From Halanaerobium sp051746665 (GTDB lineage: Bacteria > Bacillota > Halanaerobiia > Halanaerobiales > Halanaerobiaceae): a stretch of 40,979 nucleotides of DNA. Below the pieces are notes generated by a model. That model was not told where the DNA came from and ran no database searches. It saw only the letters and a list, made by a program, of their open reading frames with translations. Shown here one piece after another: positions 1-8,645 of the stretch. The stretch covers positions 1 through 40,979 of the forward strand of contig JBNJFG010000013.1 in the NCBI GenBank assembly GCA_051746665.1, in the 5' to 3' direction. Positions within the stretch are counted from its first letter, which is position 1. Each line of letters starts with the position of its first letter. A program made the position numbers and the translations under genes.

Positions 1-130
1 TTGTAGCTTTTCTGCGCTTGTGATAAAATAAATAACAAGTATTTTAGTATTTAGTAATGTTTAAATTCTAAATTGTGGGAATTTTTGCTTTTTTGTAGAT
101 TAGTATAAAGAAGGGAGAAGAGAGAAGCTT

Positions 131-2032
131 ATGATTAAAGATAAAAATTTAGAAAATGTTGAACTGCCGAAAGAAGTTGAAGAATTACTGCAGGCCTGTC
201 CTAAATATACTGTTGCCCATAATGAGCAGCAGCTGGTTGAGCTTTCTGTTAGGGATGCAAAAAATGGTTGTCAGGAAGTGAAATATGATATACCTGAAAA
301 AGGTGAAGTAGTAGAAGCAGTTGTCTGTAAGGTTCGCAATGGTATTTCTGCTAATTATCCCGAACCCTATATGCGGCGTCGTGATCCTAACTGTATGTTG
401 ATTGCAGATGAAAAAGCTACTGACAAAGAAAGATATGAGGAACGTTTCGATGAAAAATTTGAAAAAAGTATGAGGGGTGAAACTTTTGAATGGCTGCAGA
501 AACAGGAATTGGCTTTATTCTTTTTTGAGACCGGGCCAAATGGTCTGGGAGTAAAAGCAATGGCTGTTGTTCCAGCAAATGCTGCTTTTTTTGCTTTTGG
601 TCTTTCTCTGCTGCAGGGTATTGTTGATACAAGAAAGAGAGATGAGTTATTTAAAGCTACTTCATTTATTTATATAGCACCACCATTTCGCCATACCCAT
701 TTTGACGGCAAACAGGTGGTAGTTCACCGCAGATTAGATAATAAGTATGAAATGTTTGCCTATAATCTCTATCCGGGACCGAGTGCTAAAAAAGGAGTTT
801 ATGGGATGCTGATCAATCAGGGAGAAAAAGAGGAATGGGTAACTCTGCACTGCTCGGCTGTTCAGGTAGTAACTCCATACGGAAACACAGTTAATATCTC
901 ACATGAAGGTGCGAGTGGTGGTGGTAAAAGTGAGATGTTAGAAGATATGCATCGAGAAAGAAGTGGACGTCTGCTGTTTGGTAAAAATTTAATGACAGAT
1001 GAAAAATTTCATATAACTTTACCTCAGGGCTGTGGTCTGCGTCCAATGACTGATGATATGGCAATTTGTCATAATTCACTGCAGAAAAATAACGGCAAAT
1101 TAACTTTAATGGATGCTGAAAACTCATGGTTTGTTAGGGTGGATCATATTAATAAATATGGAACTGAACCAAATTTAGAAGCTATTACAGCAGATCCAGA
1201 AAAACCTTTATTATTTTTAAATATTGATGCGGCTCCAAATAGTACAGCTTTAATCTGGGAGCACATCGAGGATGAGCCGGATAAACCATGTCCAAATCCT
1301 AGGGTAACTATTCCTAGAGATATTATACCTGATGTTTTAAAAGAACCTTTGTCTATTGATGTCCGCAGTTTTGGGGTTAGAGTACCTCCTTGTACTAAAG
1401 AAAATCCAACTTATGGAATTTTGGGCTTATTTCATGTGCTGCCTCCAGCTCTTGCCTGGTTGTGGAGGTTGGTTGCTCCAAGAGGCCATGGCAATCCAAG
1501 TATTATTACCGGTGATGGAATGAGTTCAGAAGGAGTCGGCTCTTACTGGCCTTTTGCGACTGGTAAAAAAGTTGATCAGGCAAATTTATTATTAGATCAG
1601 ATTATGAATACACCAAAGGTTAAATATATTTTAGTTCCAAATCAACATATTGGAGCCTGGAAAGTTGGTTTTATGCCTGAATGGATAACCAGAGAGTATT
1701 TAGCACGTCGTGGTGGAGCCTGGTTTACAGAAAATCAGTTAAGACCAGCTAGGATGCCGCTTTTGGGATATTCACTACAGGAATTGCTGGTTGAAGGTCA
1801 AAATATTGAAAGAGAATTTTTGCAGGTTCACCGTCAACCCGAAGTAGGCGAAAAAGCTTATGATATAGGTGGTAAAGTTCTTTCTGATTTCTTTAAAAAA
1901 TGTATTAAAGAGTATTTAGAACCTGGACTGGATCCAATTGGCAAAAAAATTATTGAGACTGCTCTTAATGATGGGAAAGTAGAAGACTACAGTGAATTAA
2001 TAGAGGGAGAACCTATAATTAGAGAAATTTAA
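131..2032 (+). CDS. DUF4914 family protein with HPrK/PEPCK-like P-loop
   Basis: 633 aa, ATG start preceded by the purine-rich GGGAGAAGAGAG. I recognise it as the DUF4914 family, whose function is not established. The clearest motif is GASGGGKSE at residues 260-268, close to the GxSGxGKSE P-loop of HPr kinase and related to the PEP carboxykinase loop, set in a stretch rich in glycine and acidic residues. Residues 130-240 hold hydrophobic segments (AVVPANAAFFAFGLSLL, then FIYIAPPFRHTHFDG) that look like a folded core rather than membrane spans. No signal peptide is visible. The gene stands alone, closed by a good terminator, next to sucrose phosphorylase and upstream of the glycogen locus, so a nucleotide-dependent role in carbon metabolism is possible but only inferred. 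Family assignment is fairly sure; the reaction is unknown. Confidence 0.8.
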   Translation: MIKDKNLENVELPKEVEELLQACPKYTVAHNEQQLVELSVRDAKNGCQEVKYDIPEKGEVVEAVVCKVRNGISANYPEPYMRRRDPNCMLIADEKATDKERYEERFDEKFEKSMRGETFEWLQKQELALFFFETGPNGLGVKAMAVVPANAAFFAFGLSLLQGIVDTRKRDELFKATSFIYIAPPFRHTHFDGKQVVVHRRLDNKYEMFAYNLYPGPSAKKGVYGMLINQGEKEEWVTLHCSAVQVVTPYGNTVNISHEGASGGGKSEMLEDMHRERSGRLLFGKNLMTDEKFHITLPQGCGLRPMTDDMAICHNSLQKNNGKLTLMDAENSWFVRVDHINKYGTEPNLEAITADPEKPLLFLNIDAAPNSTALIWEHIEDEPDKPCPNPRVTIPRDIIPDVLKEPLSIDVRSFGVRVPPCTKENPTYGILGLFHVLPPALAWLWRLVAPRGHGNPSIITGDGMSSEGVGSYWPFATGKKVDQANLLLDQIMNTPKVKYILVPNQHIGAWKVGFMPEWITREYLARRGGAWFTENQLRPARMPLLGYSLQELLVEGQNIEREFLQVHRQPEVGEKAYDIGGKVLSDFFKKCIKEYLEPGLDPIGKKIIETALNDGKVEDYSELIEGEPIIREI

Positions 2033-2059
2033 AAGAAGAGTTTAGGCTCTTCTTTTTTT
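2033..2059 (+). terminator. Rho-independent terminator after the DUF4914 gene
   Basis: Perfect 8-bp stem AAGAAGAG (2033-2040) / CTCTTCTT (2047-2054) with a 6-nt loop, running directly into a T-run. It begins at the stop codon. Confidence 0.85.
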
Positions 2060-2065
2060 AAAAAC

Positions 2066-2083
2066 ATGTTAAGCGCTTGACAT
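2066..2083. promoter_or_regulatory. LacI-family operator overlapping the -35 box
   Basis: ATGTTAAGCGCTTGACAT is an 18-bp palindrome with one mismatched pair and the AAGCGCTT core (central CG) typical of LacI/GalR operators. It covers the -35 box of the promoter for the sucrose phosphorylase gene, a repressing position. The LacI-family gene at 3722 is the obvious candidate to bind it. Confidence 0.75.
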
Positions 2084-2105
2084 ATAAATTTAGACATATT
2101 AAAAT
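2077..2105 (+). promoter_or_regulatory. Sigma-A type promoter of the phosphorylase gene
   Basis: TTGACA (2077-2082), 17-bp spacer, TAAAAT (2100-2105). This is nearly consensus and overlaps the LacI-type operator. Confidence 0.75.
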
Positions 2106-2158
2106 AGGAATATAATTTAATTTAAAATAAGTTTAAGATAAATTCAGGAGGAATTAAA

Positions 2159-3610
2159 TTGACAGCAGAAAATAAAACAATGTTAATTACATATGCAGAC
2201 AGTATGGGTCAGAATTTAAAAGATTTAAAAGAAGTTTTGGATAAACATTTTAAGGAAGCAGTTGGTGGGGTACATATTTTACCATTTTTTCCTTCTTCAG
2301 CAGATAGAGGATTTGCACCTCTAACTTACAAAGAAGTTGACTCAAAATTTGGAAGCTGGGATGACCTTAAATCTTTAAAAGAAAATTATTATCTAATGTA
2401 TGATTTTATGGTTAATCATATTTCCAGGCAGTCTGAGTATTTTAAGGATTTTAAGCAGCATAAAGATGATTCTAAGTACTCTGATTTTTTTATTCGTTAC
2501 AAAGATTTCTGGGATAATGGAGAACCAACTGATAAAGAAGTCGATTTAATTTATAAGCGTAAACCTCGTGCTCCCTATATTGATGTAGAATTTGAAGATG
2601 GTACAACTGAAAAAATCTGGTGCACATTTGCTGAAGAACAGCTGGATTTAAATATGGAATCAGAAGTAGTTAAGAATTTCATTAGAGAAAGTCTGGAATT
2701 TTTAGCAGATAAAGGTGCCTCAATAATTAGACTTGATGCTTTTGCTTATGCAGTCAAAAAAGCTGGCAGCAGTTGTTTCTTTATTGAGCCGGATATCTGG
2801 GAGCTTTTGGATTACTGTAAGGATATTTTAGCAGAAAAAGATGTTGATATTTTACCTGAGATTCATGAACATCATTCAATTCAGCTTAAAATTGCAGACA
2901 AGGGTCATCCAGTTTATGACTTTTCACTGCCGATGCTTTTACTGCATTCTATATACAGTTCAACATCTAAGAGGCTTAGAGATTGGCTCAAAAAATGTCC
3001 TTCTAATCAATATACAACTCTTGATACTCATGATGGAATAGGTGTTGTTGATGTTAAAGATTTAATGACTGATCAAGAAATAGAAGAGACTAGAGAGATG
3101 CTTTATAAGCAGGGTTCTAATGTTAAAAAGGTCTACAGCAGTGAAGCTTATGATAATCTTGATATTTATCAGATTAACTGCAGCTATTATTCAGCTTTAG
3201 GTAATGATGATCAGTCTTATCTGCTGGCAAGGGCTGTCCAATTTTTTGCTCCTGGTATTCCTCAGGTCTATTATGTGGGGCTGTTGGCTGGGAAAAATGA
3301 TATTGAACTTTTAGAAAAAACAAAGGTTGGAAGAAATATTAACCGTCATTATTATTCTAAAACTGAAATTGAAAGTGAAGTAAAAAGACCGGTTGTACAA
3401 AAACTGATCAAATTAATGGAGTTCCGTAATTCTTATCCAGCATTTGACGGAGAATATATAATTCATGATTCTAAACCGGATACCGAATTGAAAATCAGCT
3501 GGGAAAATGGGAATGCTGAAGCAGTTTTAGAGGCTGATTTTGCTGACCACAGTTTTAAAATAAGTTATTATGATCTGGAAGATGGTGCAGTGAAAATTTT
3601 AAATCTCTAA
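2159..3610 (+). CDS. Sucrose phosphorylase / sucrose 6'-phosphate phosphorylase (GH13_18)
   Basis: 483 aa. TTG start chosen because AGGAGG (2146-2151) lies 7 nt upstream; the next ATG (2180) has no such site. GH13 subfamily 18 enzymes split sucrose or related glucosides with phosphate, giving alpha-glucose 1-phosphate, in the cytoplasm (no signal peptide). The GH13 residues are present: nucleophile D193 in IRLDAFAY, acid/base E234 in LPEIHEH, and D292 in TLDTHDGIGV. NLDIYQIN and VQFFAPGIPQVYYVGLLAGKND match the phosphorylase loops. Where the bifidobacterial sucrose enzyme has Pro134, this one has Arg134 (IYKRKPRAPY). As I recall, Arg here goes with sucrose 6'-phosphate phosphorylases, so that substrate, or glucosylglycerol/glucosylglycerate, is possible. 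Subfamily is sure; substrate is not. Confidence 0.9.
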   Translation: MTAENKTMLITYADSMGQNLKDLKEVLDKHFKEAVGGVHILPFFPSSADRGFAPLTYKEVDSKFGSWDDLKSLKENYYLMYDFMVNHISRQSEYFKDFKQHKDDSKYSDFFIRYKDFWDNGEPTDKEVDLIYKRKPRAPYIDVEFEDGTTEKIWCTFAEEQLDLNMESEVVKNFIRESLEFLADKGASIIRLDAFAYAVKKAGSSCFFIEPDIWELLDYCKDILAEKDVDILPEIHEHHSIQLKIADKGHPVYDFSLPMLLLHSIYSSTSKRLRDWLKKCPSNQYTTLDTHDGIGVVDVKDLMTDQEIEETREMLYKQGSNVKKVYSSEAYDNLDIYQINCSYYSALGNDDQSYLLARAVQFFAPGIPQVYYVGLLAGKNDIELLEKTKVGRNINRHYYSKTEIESEVKRPVVQKLIKLMEFRNSYPAFDGEYIIHDSKPDTELKISWENGNAEAVLEADFADHSFKISYYDLEDGAVKILNL

Positions 3611-3654
3611 ACTTCAATAATATTAGAATCTTTAAGCAGCATAAAATTTTGAGT

Positions 3655-3700
3655 CCCTTAATTAAAAGTAGTTAAGACGCTTTTAATTTAAGGGGCTTTA
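3655..3700 (+). terminator. Hairpin, possible weak terminator
   Basis: CCCTTAATTAAAAG (3655-3668) pairs with CTTTTAATTTAAGGGG (3680-3695) with one bulge. Only a short CTTTA follows, so termination is probably partial and the LacI-family gene may be read from the upstream promoter. Confidence 0.45.
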
Positions 3701-3721
3701 ATCTAAGGAGGTTAGAATAAA

Positions 3722-4696
3722 ATGACCACTCAAAAAGATGTAGCCGAAAAAGCTGGAGTTACTGTGACAACAGTCTCTAGAGTGATCAATAACCGAGGTT
3801 ATATAGCAGAAGAGACCAGAAAAAAAGTTTATCAGGTAATGGATGAGTTGAATTATCGACCGAATGCTGTTGCCAGATCACTTTCCAAAAAGAAATCTAA
3901 TATTTTAGGTGTTATTCTGCCGGCAGTTAATCACCCTTTTTTCAGCAGTCTTTTATCCTACATTGAAGAATTTGCCTATCAGAATGATTATAAGATTATG
4001 CTCTGCAATTCTCAGATGGAAGCAGAAAAAGAAAAAGATTATATTAACATGCTGCGGGCACAACAGGTAGATGGGATTTTCTTAGCTAGTCATACACTTG
4101 ATATTGCTGCATCAGTAAAAGTTGATCTACCAGTATTGAGTTTTGACCGCAAAATTGGAAGTCTACCCTATATTTGTTCTGATAACAAAAAGGGAGGTAA
4201 ACTAGCAGCAGAGTATCTTCTGAACCAGGGAGCTAAAAATCTTGCCTATATAGGAGGGAGCTTGGATCTGGATCAGCTTGCTAATCAACGTTATTTTGCT
4301 TTTAAAGAAAGAGCTGCAGCAGCAGGTTTTGATGTTATGAAATTTCAGTGTCAGTTAGACAGTTTTGACAGGACTGAGTACCAGAAGTTGGCAGCTAAAA
4401 TTTTTGTTGAAAATAAAGAAATAGATGGAATATTTGCCAGCAGTGATTTACTTGCTGCAGCTGTAATTAAAGAAGCTAAAAAAAATGAGATTTGTATTCC
4501 TAAAGATTTAAAAGTTGTTGGTTATGATGATATCAAATTAGCCCAATTATACAGTCCAGAAATAACTACAATTAGGCAGCCAGCAGAAAAAATTGCAAAA
4601 AAAGCTGTTGCTTTATTATTAAAGTTAATAGCTGGAGAAAATATAAATAGAAAAAATGTTTTAGATGTAGAATTGATCAAAAGAGAATCAGCATAA
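3722..4696 (+). CDS. LacI/GalR-family transcriptional regulator
   Basis: 324 aa, SD TAAGGAGG 11 nt before ATG. Residues 4-23 form the LacI helix-turn-helix (QKDVAEKAGVTVTTVSRVIN), residues 46-56 the hinge (RPNAVARSLSK) that inserts into the minor groove of a central CG, and residues 60-320 a periplasmic-binding-protein-like effector domain. The gene lies just downstream of the phosphorylase gene, whose promoter carries a CG-centred palindrome (2066-2083). I infer local repression relieved by a sugar or sugar phosphate. There is no separate strong promoter in front, so it is probably made by readthrough, which would give autoregulation. Family certain; effector unknown. Confidence 0.92.
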   Translation: MTTQKDVAEKAGVTVTTVSRVINNRGYIAEETRKKVYQVMDELNYRPNAVARSLSKKKSNILGVILPAVNHPFFSSLLSYIEEFAYQNDYKIMLCNSQMEAEKEKDYINMLRAQQVDGIFLASHTLDIAASVKVDLPVLSFDRKIGSLPYICSDNKKGGKLAAEYLLNQGAKNLAYIGGSLDLDQLANQRYFAFKERAAAAGFDVMKFQCQLDSFDRTEYQKLAAKIFVENKEIDGIFASSDLLAAAVIKEAKKNEICIPKDLKVVGYDDIKLAQLYSPEITTIRQPAEKIAKKAVALLLKLIAGENINRKNVLDVELIKRESA

Positions 4697-4752
4697 TTTT
4701 TATTAAAATTAATGTATACATGGATAATCCTTTATATATATAAAATTTATGA

Positions 4753-4758
4753 TATAAT
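4753..4758 (+). promoter_or_regulatory. Probable -10 element of the AGCS symporter gene
   Basis: TATAAT in the context TATGATATAAT, 40 bp before the start codon. The -35 is weak (TTTATA at 4731-4736, 16-bp spacer). Confidence 0.4.
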
Positions 4759-4798
4759 TTTTAATAATTAAAAATAAATTTATTAGAGGAGGAGATCT

Positions 4799-6166
4799 AT
4801 GTTAGAATTAATTTTATCAGTTAATAGTGCAGTTAATTCAATTGTATGGGGTCCCCCATTTTTGGTTTTATTGGTTGGGACTGGTCTTTATTTGACAATT
4901 AGACTTAATTTTTTACAGTTTAGGCATTTTAAACTATCATGGGATAAAAGTTTTGGCCGTTATTTTAATAAAGATGCTGAGAACGAAGAAGGAGTTTTAT
5001 CATCTTTTCAAGCTATTAGTTCTGCTATGGCAGCTACCTTGGGAGTTGGAAATATTGCTGGTGTGAGTACAGCTTTATCACTTGGTGGTCCAGGAGCAGT
5101 TTTCTGGATGTGGATTTCTGCTTTAGTAGGAATGGCAACTAAATTTGCAGAAGCACAGCTGGGTGTTAAGTATAGAGAAAAAACAGGAGAAGATGAGTAT
5201 AGTGGGGGAGTAATGTATTATATAGAAAATGGTATGGGAGGCAATTGGAAATGGTTGGCTTCTTTATATGCATTTTTTGCTGGTATTGCAGCTTTTGGGA
5301 TCGGAAATATGGTGCAGTCAAACACTTTGGCACATGCAGCAGAAAATGGTTTTGCTGTACCTAGCTGGATAACAGGTTTAGTAGTATCATTTTTAGTTGG
5401 ATTAGTTATTCTAGGAGGAATTAAGAGAATTGGTAAGGTAGCAGAAAAATTAGTTCCTTTAATGGCAGCTTTTTATTTCATTGGTGGAGCATTTATAATT
5501 ATAGCAAATTATTCTGAAATACCAGCTGTGTTTGCAAGTATTATGAGCAATGCCTTTAATCCTGCTTCAGCTTTTGGTGGTTTTGCTGGTGCTTCTGTGA
5601 GGATGGCGGTTCGTTTTGGTATAGCTCGTGGAGTTTTCTCAAATGAGGCAGGTTTAGGAGCAGCTTCTATAGTTCATGCTCAGGCTAAGAACAAGCCAAC
5701 TCGTCAGGGAATGTGGGGTATCTGGGAAGTTTTTATTGATACTATTGTTGTAGGTACAATCACAGCTTTAGTGGTTCTTTTAACTGGTGCTCTTGGAACT
5801 GGAGAAACAGGTGCAGTTTTGGCAGCAGAAGGGTTTACTCGTGGTTTACCCGGGCCAGGTGGTTATATAATCAATATTAGTATAATTGTTTTTGCTTATA
5901 CCACAATGCTGACCTGGAGTTTTTATGGTGAAGAAAGTTGGAAATATTTATTTGGTAAAAAAATTATTAAACCATATCGTATTGTTTTTGTAATCTTACT
6001 TTTTGTAGGAGCAATTGGTGCTTTAGAACCTATCTGGCTTTTGGCTGATACTTTAAATGGTCTAATGGCAGCACCAAACTTAATTGCATTAGTAGTATTA
6101 GCTGGAGCAGTTGTTAAAGAAAAAGACAAGTATTTATTAGAATTAAAAGATGATAAGGCTGCTTAG
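4799..6166 (+). CDS. Alanine or glycine:cation (sodium) symporter, AGCS family
   Basis: 455 aa, SD GAGGAGGAG before ATG. An integral membrane protein with about ten hydrophobic segments across the whole length. Family signatures are visible: AATLGVGNIAGVSTALSLGG at residues 78-97, the FAEAQLGVKYRE segment near 117-128, and RGVFSNEAGLGAAS at 277-290. Members import alanine or glycine with sodium or protons; sodium coupling would suit a halophile. It has its own promoter and is separated from the LacI-family gene by about 100 bp, so no functional link to the sugar genes is implied. It converges on glgD with a shared terminator. Full family length; substrate not resolved. Confidence 0.92.
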   Translation: MLELILSVNSAVNSIVWGPPFLVLLVGTGLYLTIRLNFLQFRHFKLSWDKSFGRYFNKDAENEEGVLSSFQAISSAMAATLGVGNIAGVSTALSLGGPGAVFWMWISALVGMATKFAEAQLGVKYREKTGEDEYSGGVMYYIENGMGGNWKWLASLYAFFAGIAAFGIGNMVQSNTLAHAAENGFAVPSWITGLVVSFLVGLVILGGIKRIGKVAEKLVPLMAAFYFIGGAFIIIANYSEIPAVFASIMSNAFNPASAFGGFAGASVRMAVRFGIARGVFSNEAGLGAASIVHAQAKNKPTRQGMWGIWEVFIDTIVVGTITALVVLLTGALGTGETGAVLAAEGFTRGLPGPGGYIINISIIVFAYTTMLTWSFYGEESWKYLFGKKIIKPYRIVFVILLFVGAIGALEPIWLLADTLNGLMAAPNLIALVVLAGAVVKEKDKYLLELKDDKAA

Positions 6167-6211
6167 ATGATAATTAATATTTAAATAGAAAATATATGAT
6201 ATATTATTGAT

Positions 6212-6246
6212 AAAAGGCATGGGGATTAAATCCTCATGCCTTTTTA
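6212..6246. terminator. Bidirectional terminator between the symporter and glgD
   Basis: AAAAGGCATGGGGA (6212-6225) pairs with TCCTCATGCCTTTTT (6231-6245), with one G.T wobble and a 5-nt loop. T-runs on both strands serve the two convergent genes. Confidence 0.85.
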
Positions 6247-6259
6247 AAGTATTAATAAT

Positions 6260-7375
6260 TTAAACTATTGTATTTTTGGCAATAATCATTGGTAAATTGG
6301 TATCTCCTTTAAGAGACTTACCAGCAGTAATCTGAACTCCTTTATCTAAAATTACATTTTCTAGATAAGCACCTTCTCCAATAATAGATTTCTGCATAAC
6401 AATTGAATTTTTAATTACTGCTCCAGGATGAACTTTTACTCCTCTAAAAAAAACGCTATTTTTAACTTCTCCCTTGATTGAGCAGCCGTTTGCAGCTAAA
6501 ATATTTTTAGCAATCACACCATTTTTATAAGCGGTTGGTGATTCATCTTTCGGTTTAGTATAAATAGGACCATTTTTCAAAAAGAGATCCTGCCAGACAT
6601 TTGGTTTTAAAAGTTCTAAATTGCTTTTATAATAGCCGTTAATTGAATTAATTACTGCTGCATAGGAGTGAAAAGGATAACCATAAACTTCTAAGTTTTT
6701 TAAATTTCCAATAATAGCATTTTTTACAAAATCCCACTCACCTTTTGAAATACAGTCATCAATTATATCTAAAAGCAGATCTTTTTTCATAATATATCTC
6801 TGTAAAGAAATTTTCTTATAATAATTTTTTTTAGGATTAACTTTCATATCGATAATACGGTCATTATCATCAGTATTAATTACCGTATAAGTTGTATCTC
6901 TTCTGAATACATCTAGCTCTCTATAAATTATTGTTATATCATTTTTATTTTCAACATGATATTTAAAAGCATCTCTATAATCAATATTGGCAACTACACT
7001 TGGGCTGCCAACAATCACATATTCTTGATTACTTCTTTTAATATAATCAATGTTGCTGGCAAAGTTCTGCAGATCGCCTTTATAGGCTCTATTTGCTTGA
7101 TAAATATGAGCAGGTGGAAGAATAAAAAGACCATTTCTTTTGCGATCTAAATCCCAGGCTTTACCAAAACCAATATGATCCATTAAAGAGCGGTATTTTG
7201 TTTGTAAAAGCAAACCAACATTGGTTACACCTGAGTTAACCATATTAGATAATGGAAAATCAATTAATCTATACCGGGCTCCAAAAGGAACAGAAGCTAA
7301 AGAGCGATGGCCTGTTAATTTATCTAAGAAAGACTCATCCAGGGCATTATTAATAATTGCCATCACATTATTCAT
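6260..7375 (-). CDS. glgD: Glucose-1-phosphate adenylyltransferase regulatory subunit GlgD
   Basis: 371 aa from the ATG at 7375, chosen because GGGCGGAG lies just upstream and the protein then begins MNNVMAIINN as other GlgD proteins do; an in-frame ATG at 7414, right after the glgC stop, would add 13 residues (MMMTPIYKKGGAN). GlgD resembles GlgC but lacks the nucleotide-binding GGKGTRL loop, here MAIINNALDESFLDKLTGHR. It is the non-catalytic partner that activates GlgC in ADP-glucose synthesis. FGARYRLIDFPLSNMVNSG is conserved near the N terminus, and a left-handed beta-helix (NSVFFRGVKVHPGAVIKNSI) near the C terminus. It follows glgC by about 40 nt as last gene of glgBCD. Confidence 0.9.
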   Translation of the reverse strand: MNNVMAIINNALDESFLDKLTGHRSLASVPFGARYRLIDFPLSNMVNSGVTNVGLLLQTKYRSLMDHIGFGKAWDLDRKRNGLFILPPAHIYQANRAYKGDLQNFASNIDYIKRSNQEYVIVGSPSVVANIDYRDAFKYHVENKNDITIIYRELDVFRRDTTYTVINTDDNDRIIDMKVNPKKNYYKKISLQRYIMKKDLLLDIIDDCISKGEWDFVKNAIIGNLKNLEVYGYPFHSYAAVINSINGYYKSNLELLKPNVWQDLFLKNGPIYTKPKDESPTAYKNGVIAKNILAANGCSIKGEVKNSVFFRGVKVHPGAVIKNSIVMQKSIIGEGAYLENVILDKGVQITAGKSLKGDTNLPMIIAKNTIV

Positions 7376-7415
7376 ATTTGCTCCGCCCTTTTTATAAATA
7401 GGTGTCATCATCATA

Positions 7416-8603
7416 TTATCCCACCACCATTCCTGCTTTAATTTTTGAAGCTTCTGGTATTACTTCATCATCACCAATTACAGTAATTTTTAGATCTTCA
7501 CTTTCATTTTCAGCTTCAACTCCTATTTCAGAGTTTTTTTCAATAATTACATTTCTGCCGACAATGGAGTTTTTAATTTTAGATCCACTGCTGATTCTAG
7601 TATTGGGCAAGATGATTGAGTCTTCAATTACTGCATCTCTAGCAACTTTTACGCCAAAGAAAAGAACAGAGTTTTTAACAGTACCCATAATTTGAGTTCC
7701 TTTATTAATCATAGAATTATCTACTACTGCATCTTCTGAGAGATATTGTGGTGGCCGATTAGGATTTACACTGTAAATAATCCAGTTTCTATCCTGTAAA
7801 TCTAGCTCTGGATTTTCTCCTAAAAGATCCATGTGGGCCTGCCAGTAACTTTCTACAGTTCCAACATCTTTCCAGTAATCTTTAAAGGTATAAGCATAAA
7901 AGTTTAATCCATCAGTCATCATCTTGGGGATAATATTATGCCCAAAGTCTCCTGCAGAATCATTATTTTCTTCTGCTTCTTCAATTAAATATTTTTTTAA
8001 ATATTCCCAATTGAAAATATAGATACCCATTGAAGCCAAATTATTTTTGGCATTTTCAGGTTTTTCCTGAAATTCGATTATTTTTTGTTTTTGATTGGTG
8101 TTCATGATACCAAATCGATGTGTTTCTTCCCAGGGAACTTCTAGGACTCCAATGGTGATATCTGCATTTTTTTCTTTATGATATTTTAGCATTTCTGCAT
8201 AATCCATTTTATAGATATGATCACCAGATAAAACTAATACATATTCTGGGTCATAAATATCTATAAATTCTATATTTTGATAAATGGCATCTGCAGTACC
8301 TTTATACCAAGAACCGCCACCTTCTTTAACATAAGGAGGGAGTACTGTTACACCTCCGTTATTACGATCAAGATCCCAGGAGCTGCCGCTGCCAATATAA
8401 CTGTTTAAAATAAGAGGCTTATACTGGGTTAAAACTCCCACAGTATTGATACCTGAATTTGTACAGTTGCTGAGTGGGAAATCAATTAATCTATATTCCC
8501 CCCCAAAAGGAACAGCAGGTTTAGCAATGTTTTTAGTTAAAACCCCAAGCCTTGTTCCTTTACCTCCAGCAAGTAACATGGCTAGCATTTCTTCTCTAGG
8601 CAT
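7416..8603 (-). CDS. glgC: Glucose-1-phosphate adenylyltransferase catalytic subunit GlgC
   Basis: 395 aa, SD AAAGGAGGT before ATG. Makes ADP-glucose from ATP and glucose 1-phosphate, the committed step of glycogen synthesis, in the cytoplasm. Visible motifs: nucleotide-binding LAGGKGTRLGVLT (residues 11-23) with KPAVPFGGEYRLIDFPLSN following, GTADAI (102-107), SGDHIYKMDY (126-135), the FQEKP loop (178-182) and DYWKDVGTVESYW. A hexapeptide-repeat beta-helix makes up the C-terminal third (NSVLFFGVKVARDAVIEDSI). Middle gene of glgB-glgC-glgD, 42 bp from glgB. Glucose 1-phosphate from the phosphorylase encoded at 2159 could feed this step. Length is normal. Confidence 0.96.
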   Translation of the reverse strand: MPREEMLAMLLAGGKGTRLGVLTKNIAKPAVPFGGEYRLIDFPLSNCTNSGINTVGVLTQYKPLILNSYIGSGSSWDLDRNNGGVTVLPPYVKEGGGSWYKGTADAIYQNIEFIDIYDPEYVLVLSGDHIYKMDYAEMLKYHKEKNADITIGVLEVPWEETHRFGIMNTNQKQKIIEFQEKPENAKNNLASMGIYIFNWEYLKKYLIEEAEENNDSAGDFGHNIIPKMMTDGLNFYAYTFKDYWKDVGTVESYWQAHMDLLGENPELDLQDRNWIIYSVNPNRPPQYLSEDAVVDNSMINKGTQIMGTVKNSVLFFGVKVARDAVIEDSIILPNTRISSGSKIKNSIVGRNVIIEKNSEIGVEAENESEDLKITVIGDDEVIPEASKIKAGMVVG

Positions 8604-8645
8604 TTTCTTACCTCCTTTTAAAATCTAGATTTTAGGTCACTTATT

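Noticed and set aside
25..45. TGTGATAAAATAAATA near the window start as a CRP/FNR site
   Set aside because: No matching right half and no link to stress genes.
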